DNA from: an uncultured Eubacteriales bacterium
GTDB lineage: Bacteria; Bacillota; Clostridia; Oscillospirales; Oscillospiraceae
Length of the DNA: 7,739 bases
Assembly: GCA_900548795.1 (NCBI GenBank)
Contig: URLT01000081.1
Span: forward strand, 1 to 7,739
Direction: 5' to 3'
The notes under the pieces were generated by a model, which saw only the letters and a program-made list of their open reading frames with translations, searched no databases and was not told where the DNA came from. Below are positions 1-4,556 of this stretch, piece after piece. The position numbers and the translations under genes were made by a program. Position 1 is the first letter of the stretch. Each line of letters begins with the position of its first letter.

Positions 1-372
1 ACCACCTTTGCAGAGCCGGATCGCCCGCCGCAGCCCGAGCGCCAACCGCCGGAAGCTGCGTGGCAGGGTCACCATGCCGGCCGCCGAGTGCCGCAGGAGA
101 CACGAACGATCCCCCGACCCGACCGTCAGCCGCGCCGTGCGCCCTACGATCAGGATGCCGAGCCTTACGCAGCGCCGCGCCGATCCGACGAGATCTCTGC
201 CTCGCCCGCAGCGCAGCCCCCGCGCTCCCCGGACGCGTTTGACCGTACCCGCGTCCTTCCTCGGCAGGAGCCGGGCGATCAAGCCCGTGTGTTTTCCAAC
301 GCGCAGCAGGCCGACCTCGATCAAACCCGCGTTCTTCCCGATCCGAAGCCAACCGGGCGCCACGATGATTGA
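1..372 (+). CDS. C-terminal end of an unrecognised Pro/Arg-rich protein with TRVLP-type repeats (5' end outside window)
   Basis: The frame starting at base 1 is open without a stop until TGA at 370-372, giving 123 residues that must continue upstream of the window. I do not recognise the protein. The visible part is low-complexity and probably disordered: rich in Pro, Arg, Asp, Gln and Ala, with no hydrophobic segment and no Cys. Short motifs recur: ETRTIP (residues 33-38), DRTRVLP (81-87), DQARVFS (93-99), DQTRVLP (107-113). Such a tail would fit an unstructured C-terminus of a cytoplasmic or membrane-anchored protein; the threonines with Leu or Ile at +3 resemble phospho-Thr sites read by FHA domains, but that is only an inference. 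This frame is preferred over the overlapping frame at 8-397 because it is open at the window edge, its codons mostly end in G or C, and its motifs repeat as peptides. It runs towards the minus-strand tRNA and operon, so the two units are convergent. Confidence 0.6.
   Translation, partial: TTFAEPDRPPQPERQPPEAAWQGHHAGRRVPQETRTIPRPDRQPRRAPYDQDAEPYAAPRRSDEISASPAAQPPRSPDAFDRTRVLPRQEPGDQARVFSNAQQADLDQTRVLPDPKPTGRHDD
241..339 (+). repeat. Degenerate coding repeat D-[RQ]-[TA]-R-V-[LF]-[PS], three copies
   Basis: Three 21-nt units at 241-261, 277-297 and 319-339 encode DRTRVLP, DQARVFS and DQTRVLP. At DNA level the first and third share a 14-nt block (247-260 and 325-338) with one mismatch. The second and third share GATCAA followed by a similar CCCG block. 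A fourth, more distant copy (ETRTIP) lies at 97-114. The units are 12 and 14 residues apart, so the repeat is irregular rather than a strict tandem array. Confidence 0.55.
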
Positions 373-590
373 TGCCCGGGGCTTAGGAAGCTCATAGTCA
401 GGCTTCTCCGGCTGAGCCACGCAGCCTTTTGCCGAGCCGCGCAGGTTCAAGGCGTGGGAAGTCCATGCAGATTTCTCCGTCTTTGATGCTTTCGACAAAA
501 ACGCTCAGTCCGCTCTCGCTCATTGGATCAAAGCTTCCCCACACCAAGGGGCAGCCCTCTAATACTGATTTTTGATTAAAATATTGGATC

Positions 591-631
591 AAGAATCCCG
601 TGCTTTCGCCGCGTGCAAGCACGGGATTCTT
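591..631. repeat. Perfect 15-bp hairpin, copy A of a shared palindromic element
   Basis: AAGAATCCCGTGCTT (591-605) pairs perfectly with AAGCACGGGATTCTT (617-631) around an 11-nt loop. The central 21 nt (601-621) match 743-763 in copy B at 20 of 21 positions, while the outer stem sequence is different. It could be a REP-like palindromic repeat, or a structured 3' end between convergent units. No clean T-run follows on either strand (ATTCTTCTGC on the plus side), so it is not a textbook intrinsic terminator. Confidence 0.7.
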
Positions 632-738
632 CTGCATACGCCCGGCGGGCGCACGCAAGCCACCCCCTGCTCCCGCGCAGCCGCCCGCAAGCTTTCCAAA
701 CAGCAGCGGCAAAAGCGGCGCAGCGCGAGAAAGAAAGC

Positions 739-767
739 CCCCTGCTTTCGCCGCGTGAAAGCAGGGG
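739..767. repeat. Perfect 11-bp hairpin, copy B of the shared palindromic element
   Basis: CCCCTGCTTTC (739-749) pairs perfectly with GAAAGCAGGGG (757-767) around a 7-nt loop. The core at 743-763 is almost identical to that of copy A, but the outer arms are CCCC/GGGG instead of ATCCCG/CGGGAT, and pairing is kept in both. On the minus strand it is followed by GCTTTCTTTCTC, a weak T-rich stretch that could give some termination. The strong tRNA terminator lies only 19 nt away on the minus-strand upstream side. Confidence 0.65.
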
Positions 768-785
768 AAATTTGACCGGCTGAAC

Positions 786-820
786 AAAAAAACGCCATAA
801 CCAACAGGTTATGGCGTTTC
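786..820 (-). terminator. Intrinsic terminator of the tRNA-Gln unit
   Basis: On the minus strand a perfect 13-bp stem (819-807 with 802-790) closes a 4-nt TGTT loop and runs straight into a T-run that ends at 786. It starts 5 nt after the tRNA CCA end. It is the only textbook intrinsic terminator I find on the minus strand in this window, so it may also end transcripts reading through from the operon upstream. Confidence 0.9.
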
Positions 821-824
821 TTGA

Positions 825-898
825 TGGCAGGGGATGAGGGATTCGAACCCCCGCAAACGGAGTCAGAGTCCGGTGTGCTACCGTTACACAAATCCCCT
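825..898 (-). tRNA. tRNA-Gln (anticodon CUG), CCA encoded
   Basis: The reverse complement folds into a full cloverleaf of 74 nt. The acceptor stem is AGGGGAT (898-892) with ATCCCCT (835-829), discriminator G at 828 and genome-encoded CCA at 827-825. The D arm has a GTG/CAC stem. The anticodon loop is CTCTGAC (868-862), with CTG at 866-864 reading CAG glutamine codons. The T arm has stem GGGGG/CCCTC with one G-U pair and loop TTCGAAT (847-841). The loop and flanking bases around the anticodon (GGACTCTGACTCC) are typical of bacterial tRNA-Gln. One oddity is that the outermost anticodon-stem pair (873 with 857) is a C-U mismatch. Confidence 0.96.
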
Positions 899-916
899 GT
901 GTCAAGCGCAGATATA

Positions 917-944
917 ATTATACACGGTTTTTCAAAAAAGTCAA
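917..944 (-). promoter_or_regulatory. Consensus sigma-70/sigma-A promoter of tRNA-Gln
   Basis: On the minus strand TTGACT (944-939) and a perfect TATAAT (922-917) are separated by 16 bp. The predicted start is about 10 nt upstream of the tRNA 5' end at 898. The surrounding AT-rich sequence (about 905-975) contrasts with the GC-rich genes. The near-consensus boxes fit a strong constitutive promoter for a stable RNA, allowing the tRNA to be expressed independently of the operon behind it. Confidence 0.88.
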
Positions 945-974
945 TAGAAATTTTGAAGTTTCCGTATTTTTTCT

Positions 975-1014
975 TCCGTCTGCCGCAGCGGTATAAACCG
1001 CTGCGGCAGACGGA
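975..1014. other. Perfect 17-bp hairpin just after the aminotransferase gene
   Basis: Bases 975-991 pair perfectly with 998-1014 around the 6-nt loop TATAAA. It begins 21 nt after the aminotransferase stop, where an operon terminator would be expected. In the minus-strand direction, however, the hairpin is followed by AGAAAAAATACGG, an A-run rather than a T-run. It may still serve as a 3'-end stem protecting the operon mRNA or as an inefficient terminator. Read on the plus strand, the T-run comes before the hairpin, so it is not canonical that way either. Confidence 0.7.
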
Positions 1015-1035
1015 GCCGCTCAGGCAGCGCTCGGC

Positions 1036-2199
1036 TCAGACGCGCTGCTTGAGCTTTTCCAGACGCTCCAGCGCCTCATTGAGCGTTTCGTCCTTCTTTG
1101 CAAAATGCAGCCGGACGATGCTGCCGACGTTCTCCATGAAGAACGAGCTGCCGGGCACAGCGGCCACGCCGATGTTTTTGGCGACGTCCTCGCAGAATTC
1201 GACGTCCGTCTCCCCTTTTCGCATATACGGCTCGATGTTCGCCAGAACGAAATACGCGCCCTGCGGGTCGGTATAGGGAATGCCGATGCGGTCGAGGCCG
1301 CTCGTGAAGAGCTGCTTCATGTGCGCATAATGCGCGCCAAATTCCTCATAATAGCTGTCCGGCATCTCAAGACCGACCACGGCGGCCTCCATCAGCGGCG
1401 ACGGCGCGCCGACGGTGTTAAAGTCGTGGAACTGCTTGATCTTGTCCATCAGGGGCTTCGGTGCAATGGCATAGCCCAGACGCCAGCCCGTGACGGAGTA
1501 GGTCTTGGAGAGCGAGCTGCAGGAGACCGTGCGCTCCCACATGCCGGGCAGGCTGTTCATATAAATATGCTTATGCGGCGCATAGACGATGTGCTCATAG
1601 ACCTCGTCCATGATGACATAGGTGTCATACTTGACCGCGAGCGCCGCGATCTGCTCCAGCTCGGCGCGGGTGAAGACCTTGCCGCTGGGGTTGGAGGGGT
1701 TGCAGATCAGGATTGCCTTCGCGCCCTGCCGGAACGCATCCTCAAGGACGTTGGCGTCGTAGCCAAAGGCAGGCGGCACGAGCGGCACGAAGATCGGCTC
1801 GCAGCCGACGAGCAGCGTCTGCGCGCGGTAATTCTCGAAATACGGCGAAAACATGATGATCTTGTCGCCGGGATTGGTCAGGGCGAACAGGGTGTCGACC
1901 ATGGCCTCGGTCGAGCCGATCGTGACGACCATCTCCGTTTCAGGGTCGAGCGTTCTGCCCATAAAGCGGCCGCACTTCTTCGCCAGCGCGCGGCGGAAAT
2001 TCGGAGCGCCCATCGTGATGGGGTATTGATGCGGGCCGATCGGGCTGATCTCCTGCAGGCGGTCGGTCATCGCCTTGGGCGGGTCAAAATCGGGGAAGCC
2101 CTGCGCCAGATTGATGGCGTTGTTTGCGATCGCGATGCGCGTCATGCGGCGGATCACGGAATCTGTAAAATGCTGTGTTTTTCTGCTCAGTTCCTGCAT
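1036..2199 (-). CDS. Class I/II PLP-dependent aminotransferase, probably aromatic amino acid/arylpyruvate
   Basis: A cytoplasmic fold-type I aminotransferase of 387 residues, a normal full length. Visible landmarks are LAQGFPDF (31-38), which is typical of the kynurenine/aromatic and methionine aminotransferase branch; NPSNPSG (167-173); the pyridine-nitrogen aspartate D198 in MDEVYE; the Schiff-base lysine K232 in SLSKTYSVTGWR with phosphate-binding R240; and the substrate-carboxylate arginine R363 in IVRLHF. It transfers an amino group between an amino acid and a 2-oxoacid. Placed after iorAB and an aryl-CoA ligase, the likely pairs are Phe/phenylpyruvate, Tyr/hydroxyphenylpyruvate or Trp/indolepyruvate, although family alone would also allow Asp, Ala or Met. 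It is the last gene of the operon. The ATG at 2199 is supported by AGGAGG nine nt upstream and sits 4 nt after the ACT gene's stop. Confidence 0.93.
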   Translation of the reverse strand: MQELSRKTQHFTDSVIRRMTRIAIANNAINLAQGFPDFDPPKAMTDRLQEISPIGPHQYPITMGAPNFRRALAKKCGRFMGRTLDPETEMVVTIGSTEAMVDTLFALTNPGDKIIMFSPYFENYRAQTLLVGCEPIFVPLVPPAFGYDANVLEDAFRQGAKAILICNPSNPSGKVFTRAELEQIAALAVKYDTYVIMDEVYEHIVYAPHKHIYMNSLPGMWERTVSCSSLSKTYSVTGWRLGYAIAPKPLMDKIKQFHDFNTVGAPSPLMEAAVVGLEMPDSYYEEFGAHYAHMKQLFTSGLDRIGIPYTDPQGAYFVLANIEPYMRKGETDVEFCEDVAKNIGVAAVPGSSFFMENVGSIVRLHFAKKDETLNEALERLEKLKQRV

Positions 2200-2203
2200 G
2201 AGC

Positions 2204-2641
2204 TTATGCCTCCTTTTTCAGTCCGATCGTCTCGGCGTCCACGGCGGAAAGGCCGTTTGCGGCAAGCAGCTTGAGCAGCCCCTGCTCGTCCGAAACGCGG
2301 AAAACCATATATGCGTCGTTTTTGCCGCGGTCGATCAGCGAATACATGTATTCAATGTCGATGTTCCCCTCGGCCATCAGCGTGAGCACGCGCGCCAGAC
2401 CGCCCGGCTCATCCGGAACGGCCACGACCACGACCTGATTCACGCTCACGATGCAGTTCTGTCTGGAAAGCGCCGCCCGCGCCTGCGCAACGTCGCTGAC
2501 GAGCATCCGCAGGATGCCAAAGTCGGTTGTGTCGGCAATGGAGAGGGCACGAATGTCGACGCCGCTGTCAGAAAGGGCGCGGGTAATGGCGGCGAGCTTG
2601 CCGGAGCGGTTCTGCAAAAAGACGGATAGCTGCGGTACCAT
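2204..2641 (-). CDS. Stand-alone tandem ACT-domain protein (putative amino-acid sensor)
   Basis: A 145-residue cytoplasmic protein made of two ACT domains and nothing else. ACT1 is about residues 1-68, with the ligand-loop pattern FLQNRSGKLA (8-17) and the start of a helix after it. ACT2 is about residues 69-142, with VPDEPGGLARVL (75-86) at the equivalent place. The Gly-Lys-Leu and Gly-Gly-Leu turns match where ACT domains bind amino acids at domain interfaces. There is no catalytic or DNA-binding domain, so any regulation must act through binding a partner or a metabolite. Small double-ACT proteins are known from clusters with iorAB and phenylacetate-CoA ligase genes, where they are presumed to sense an aromatic amino acid; the ligand here is an inference. 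The start at 2641 has a strong Shine-Dalgarno 8 nt upstream. Confidence 0.85.
   Translation of the reverse strand: MVPQLSVFLQNRSGKLAAITRALSDSGVDIRALSIADTTDFGILRMLVSDVAQARAALSRQNCIVSVNQVVVVAVPDEPGGLARVLTLMAEGNIDIEYMYSLIDRGKNDAYMVFRVSDEQGLLKLLAANGLSAVDAETIGLKKEA
2209..2214 (-). promoter_or_regulatory. Shine-Dalgarno of the aminotransferase, inside the end of the ACT gene
   Basis: AGGAGG on the minus strand lies 9 nt before the ATG at 2199 and is made by the last Lys-Glu-Ala codons of the ACT-domain gene. Ribosomes finishing the ACT protein therefore clear or sit on this site, which suggests coupled translation of the two genes. Confidence 0.85.
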
Positions 2642-2649
2642 AGCGTTTT

Positions 2650-2657
2650 CCTCCTTA
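2650..2657 (-). promoter_or_regulatory. Shine-Dalgarno of the ACT gene, overlapping the ligase stop codon
   Basis: TAAGGAGG on the minus strand contains the TAA stop of the ligase gene (2657-2655) and ends 8 nt before the ATG at 2641. It fixes the ACT start and suggests that translation of the two genes is coupled. Confidence 0.85.
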
Positions 2658-3965
2658 ATCCAAAAGCTTGCGCCTGTCGATCACGCGCACGGCCTTCCCT
2701 TCGGAGCGCGGGAGAGAATTCGGCTCCATCAGCGTGACCTTGGCGTGAATGCCGAGCAGGTTCTTGAGCGCCGCGCTCAGCTCCTTGGCGCGCTGCGCCA
2801 GATCGCGCACGGTATCCGAGAAGATCTCGCTGCTGATCTCAACGCGCACCTCGATGCTGTCAAAATTGTTGGCTCGGTCGACCACGATCTGATAGACCGG
2901 CGCATAGCCCTGCTCGATGAGCACGGTCTCGATCTGCGACGGGAACACGTTCACGCCGCGGATGATGAGCATGTCGTCCGTGCGGCCGCGCGGCTTGGTC
3001 ATTTTGGCAAGCGTTCTGCCGCAGGCACATTTGCCGCGATGAACGACGCCGATGTCGCGCGTGCGGTAGCGCAGGATCGGGAAGGCCTCCTTGGTGATGC
3101 AGGTGAAGACCAGCTCGCCCTGCTCGCCGTCCGGAAGCACCGCGCCGGTGTCCGGATCGATGACCTCGACGATGAAATGATCCTCGTTGACGTGCATCCC
3201 GCTCTGCTCGGAGCATTCAAACGCCACGCCCGGGCCGATGATCTCGGTCAGACCGTAGATGTCATATGCGTGAATGCCCAACTCCTCCTCGATCTGACGG
3301 CGCATCTCGTTTGTCCACGGCTCGGCGCCGAAGATGCCAGCCTTGAGCTTGATGTCGTCCTTGGTCAGGCCGTTTTCGTGCAGCACCTCGGCGATATGCA
3401 GCGCATACGAGGGCGTGCAGCACAGCACGGTCGAGCCGAAATCGCGCAGGATCGTGATTTGCCTCTGGGTGTTGCCGCTGGAGACGGGGACCGTCGTCGC
3501 GCCGAGACGCGTTGCGCCTCCGTCCGCGCCGAGGCCGCCCGTAAAGAGGCCGTAGCCATAGGCGATGTGCACGACGTCGTCGGCAGTGCAGCCGGCGGCC
3601 GTCAGCGCACGGGCGCAGCAGTCGTTCCAGATCTCCAGGTCGTGCCGCGTATAGCCGACGACGATCTGCTTTCCGGTGGTGCCGCTCGAGGCGTGCAGCC
3701 GCACGACGTCGCGCAGCGGCACGGCAAACAGGCCGTAGGGGTAGGTGTCGCGCAGATCCTGCTTATAGCTGAAGGGCAGCTTATGCAGATCCTCGACGCC
3801 GTGGATGTCCTCGGGCGTCACGCCCGCCGCGCGCATTTTTTCGGCGTAAAACGGGACGTTTTCATAGACGCGCTTGACCGTCGCGACGAGACGCTCGCTC
3901 TGCATGGCCTCGATCGTCTCGCGAGAGGCCGTCTCTATTTCGGGTTGATAATATCTCTCTGCCAT
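2655..3965 (-). CDS. paaK: Phenylacetate/arylacetate-CoA ligase, AMP-forming (PaaK family)
   Basis: A 436-residue ANL-superfamily adenylating enzyme that interconverts an arylacetate, ATP and CoA with arylacetyl-CoA, AMP and PPi. Motifs in order: HASSGTTGK (91-99) is the phosphate-binding loop; YGYGLFTGG (136-144); the A5-type YGLTE (237-241); TRDIG (302-306); the hinge region GRTDDMLIIRGVNVFPSQIE (327-346); and PRSEGKAVRV (419-428) with the catalytic lysine K424. Length and the N-terminus AERYYQPEIE fit PaaK. C251, H258, C313 and C315 could form a metal site, an inference from spacing. I start at ATG 3965 because family homology begins there. A longer frame reaches back to a GTG at 4055 inside iorB, but those 30 extra residues look non-native. 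There is no good Shine-Dalgarno; the start lies 5 nt after the iorB stop, suggesting reinitiation. Acting beside IorAB, the substrate may be indole-, phenyl- or hydroxyphenylacetate. Confidence 0.93.
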   Translation of the reverse strand: MAERYYQPEIETASRETIEAMQSERLVATVKRVYENVPFYAEKMRAAGVTPEDIHGVEDLHKLPFSYKQDLRDTYPYGLFAVPLRDVVRLHASSGTTGKQIVVGYTRHDLEIWNDCCARALTAAGCTADDVVHIAYGYGLFTGGLGADGGATRLGATTVPVSSGNTQRQITILRDFGSTVLCCTPSYALHIAEVLHENGLTKDDIKLKAGIFGAEPWTNEMRRQIEEELGIHAYDIYGLTEIIGPGVAFECSEQSGMHVNEDHFIVEVIDPDTGAVLPDGEQGELVFTCITKEAFPILRYRTRDIGVVHRGKCACGRTLAKMTKPRGRTDDMLIIRGVNVFPSQIETVLIEQGYAPVYQIVVDRANNFDSIEVRVEISSEIFSDTVRDLAQRAKELSAALKNLLGIHAKVTLMEPNSLPRSEGKAVRVIDRRKLLD

Positions 3966-3970
3966 AGGTC

Positions 3971-4543
3971 TCAGGCGTTCGCTCCGAGTGCAAACGCTTT
4001 TTCGTTCATCTCCTTGAATTTGGCCGGGACGCTGGCGTCGATCGCCTGCTTCCACTCCTGCTCGGTAAAATCAAAATATTTGGAAAGCCGTCCCATGAGC
4101 ACCAGATTGACCGCCTTGCTCGAGCCGGCCTGCTCGGCCAGCGACAGCGCGTCGAGCGCATCGACGCGGAAGCCCTCGGCAGTCATTTTTTCCACCAGCT
4201 CCTGCGGATATTCCGCAGCGCCGATGATGACGGGCATGGGGTTGATCTGCTGCGTGTTCGTCACGATCACGCCGTCCTTGCGCAGGAAGCGCGTCCAGCG
4301 CGCCGCCTCGAGCAGCTCGAAGGAGACAATGAAATCGGCCTCGCCCTCGTCGATGACCGGGGAATAGACCTTCTCGCCGAAGCGCACATAGGTCACGACG
4401 CTGCCGCCGCGCTGGCTCATGCCGTGCACCTCGGAGACCTTCACATCATAGCCGCGCGTGAGCAGCAGACGCCCGAGCAGCTTGCTTGCCAGCAGGCTTC
4501 CCTGCCCGCCGACGCCGACGATCATAACATTTTTCGTTTCCAT
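3971..4543 (-). CDS. iorB: Indolepyruvate:ferredoxin oxidoreductase, beta subunit
   Basis: A 190-residue subunit of the POR-gamma-type domain family, the usual size for IorB. It pairs with IorA in the cytoplasmic enzyme that converts arylpyruvate, CoA and oxidised ferredoxin to arylacetyl-CoA, CO2 and reduced ferredoxin, a reaction that can also run in reverse. Visible motifs are the N-terminal glycine loop GVGGQG (10-15) and the signature SEVHGMSQRGGSV (37-49), both characteristic of the gamma domain of 2-oxoacid:ferredoxin oxidoreductases. It has no cysteine clusters, as expected, since those are in IorA. A longer frame reaches 4615, but those 24 extra residues overlap the ferredoxin domain of iorA and lack homology. 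ATG 4543 carries a Shine-Dalgarno 6 nt upstream and begins 10 nt after the iorA stop. Confidence 0.95.
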   Translation of the reverse strand: METKNVMIVGVGGQGSLLASKLLGRLLLTRGYDVKVSEVHGMSQRGGSVVTYVRFGEKVYSPVIDEGEADFIVSFELLEAARWTRFLRKDGVIVTNTQQINPMPVIIGAAEYPQELVEKMTAEGFRVDALDALSLAEQAGSSKAVNLVLMGRLSKYFDFTEQEWKQAIDASVPAKFKEMNEKAFALGANA

Positions 4544-4549
4544 GCTTTT

Positions 4550-4556
4550 CACCTCA
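4550..4556 (-). promoter_or_regulatory. Shine-Dalgarno that decides the iorB start, overlapping the iorA stop
   Basis: TGAGGTG on the minus strand contains the TGA stop of iorA (4556-4554) and lies 6 nt before ATG 4543. It supports this start for iorB over the upstream one at 4615 and suggests translational coupling, which would help keep the two subunits at equal amounts. Confidence 0.8.

Larger units (their letters stand above)
373..785. other. Convergent intergenic region without a convincing gene
   Basis: This stretch lies between the stop of the plus-strand partial gene and the terminator of the minus-strand tRNA. A minus-strand frame is open across 398-787, but its predicted protein changes character midway, has no recognisable domain, and is built largely from the hairpin repeats at 591-631 and 739-767, so I do not call it a gene. 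A short AT-rich patch sits at about 560-592. The 10-mer ATTGGATCAA occurs twice, at 522-531 and 583-592. Apart from the two hairpins I see nothing functional that I can support. Confidence 0.5.

Noticed and set aside
8..397. Alternative plus-strand frame over the left-edge gene
   Set aside because: Its Arg/Ser/Pro-rich protein lacks the repeating peptide motifs that appear in the frame starting at base 1, and that frame is open from the window edge.
591..767. CRISPR-like repeat pair
   Set aside because: There are only two copies, 142 nt apart, with diverging outer arms. There are no regular spacers and no cas genes nearby.
398..787. 129-residue minus-strand open frame in the intergenic region
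   Set aside because: It runs through both hairpin repeats and the edge of the tRNA terminator, and has no recognisable domain. The same repeat core is read in different frames, so it is not behaving as protein-coding sequence. A short real peptide cannot be fully excluded.
975..1014. Hairpin as a textbook Rho-independent terminator of the operon
   Set aside because: The T-run lies on the wrong side: the minus-strand transcript has an A-run after the stem. It is kept as a hairpin of uncertain role.
1105..2274. Long plus-strand open frame opposite the aminotransferase
   Set aside because: It is antisense to a gene with intact catalytic motifs. Its protein is a His/Arg/Asp/Leu-rich string without domains, as expected from the complement of GC-rich codons.
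2451..4367. 638-residue plus-strand open frame opposite the ACT, ligase and iorB genes
   Set aside because: It spans three recognised minus-strand genes, has no domain, and has a composition typical of an antisense shadow.
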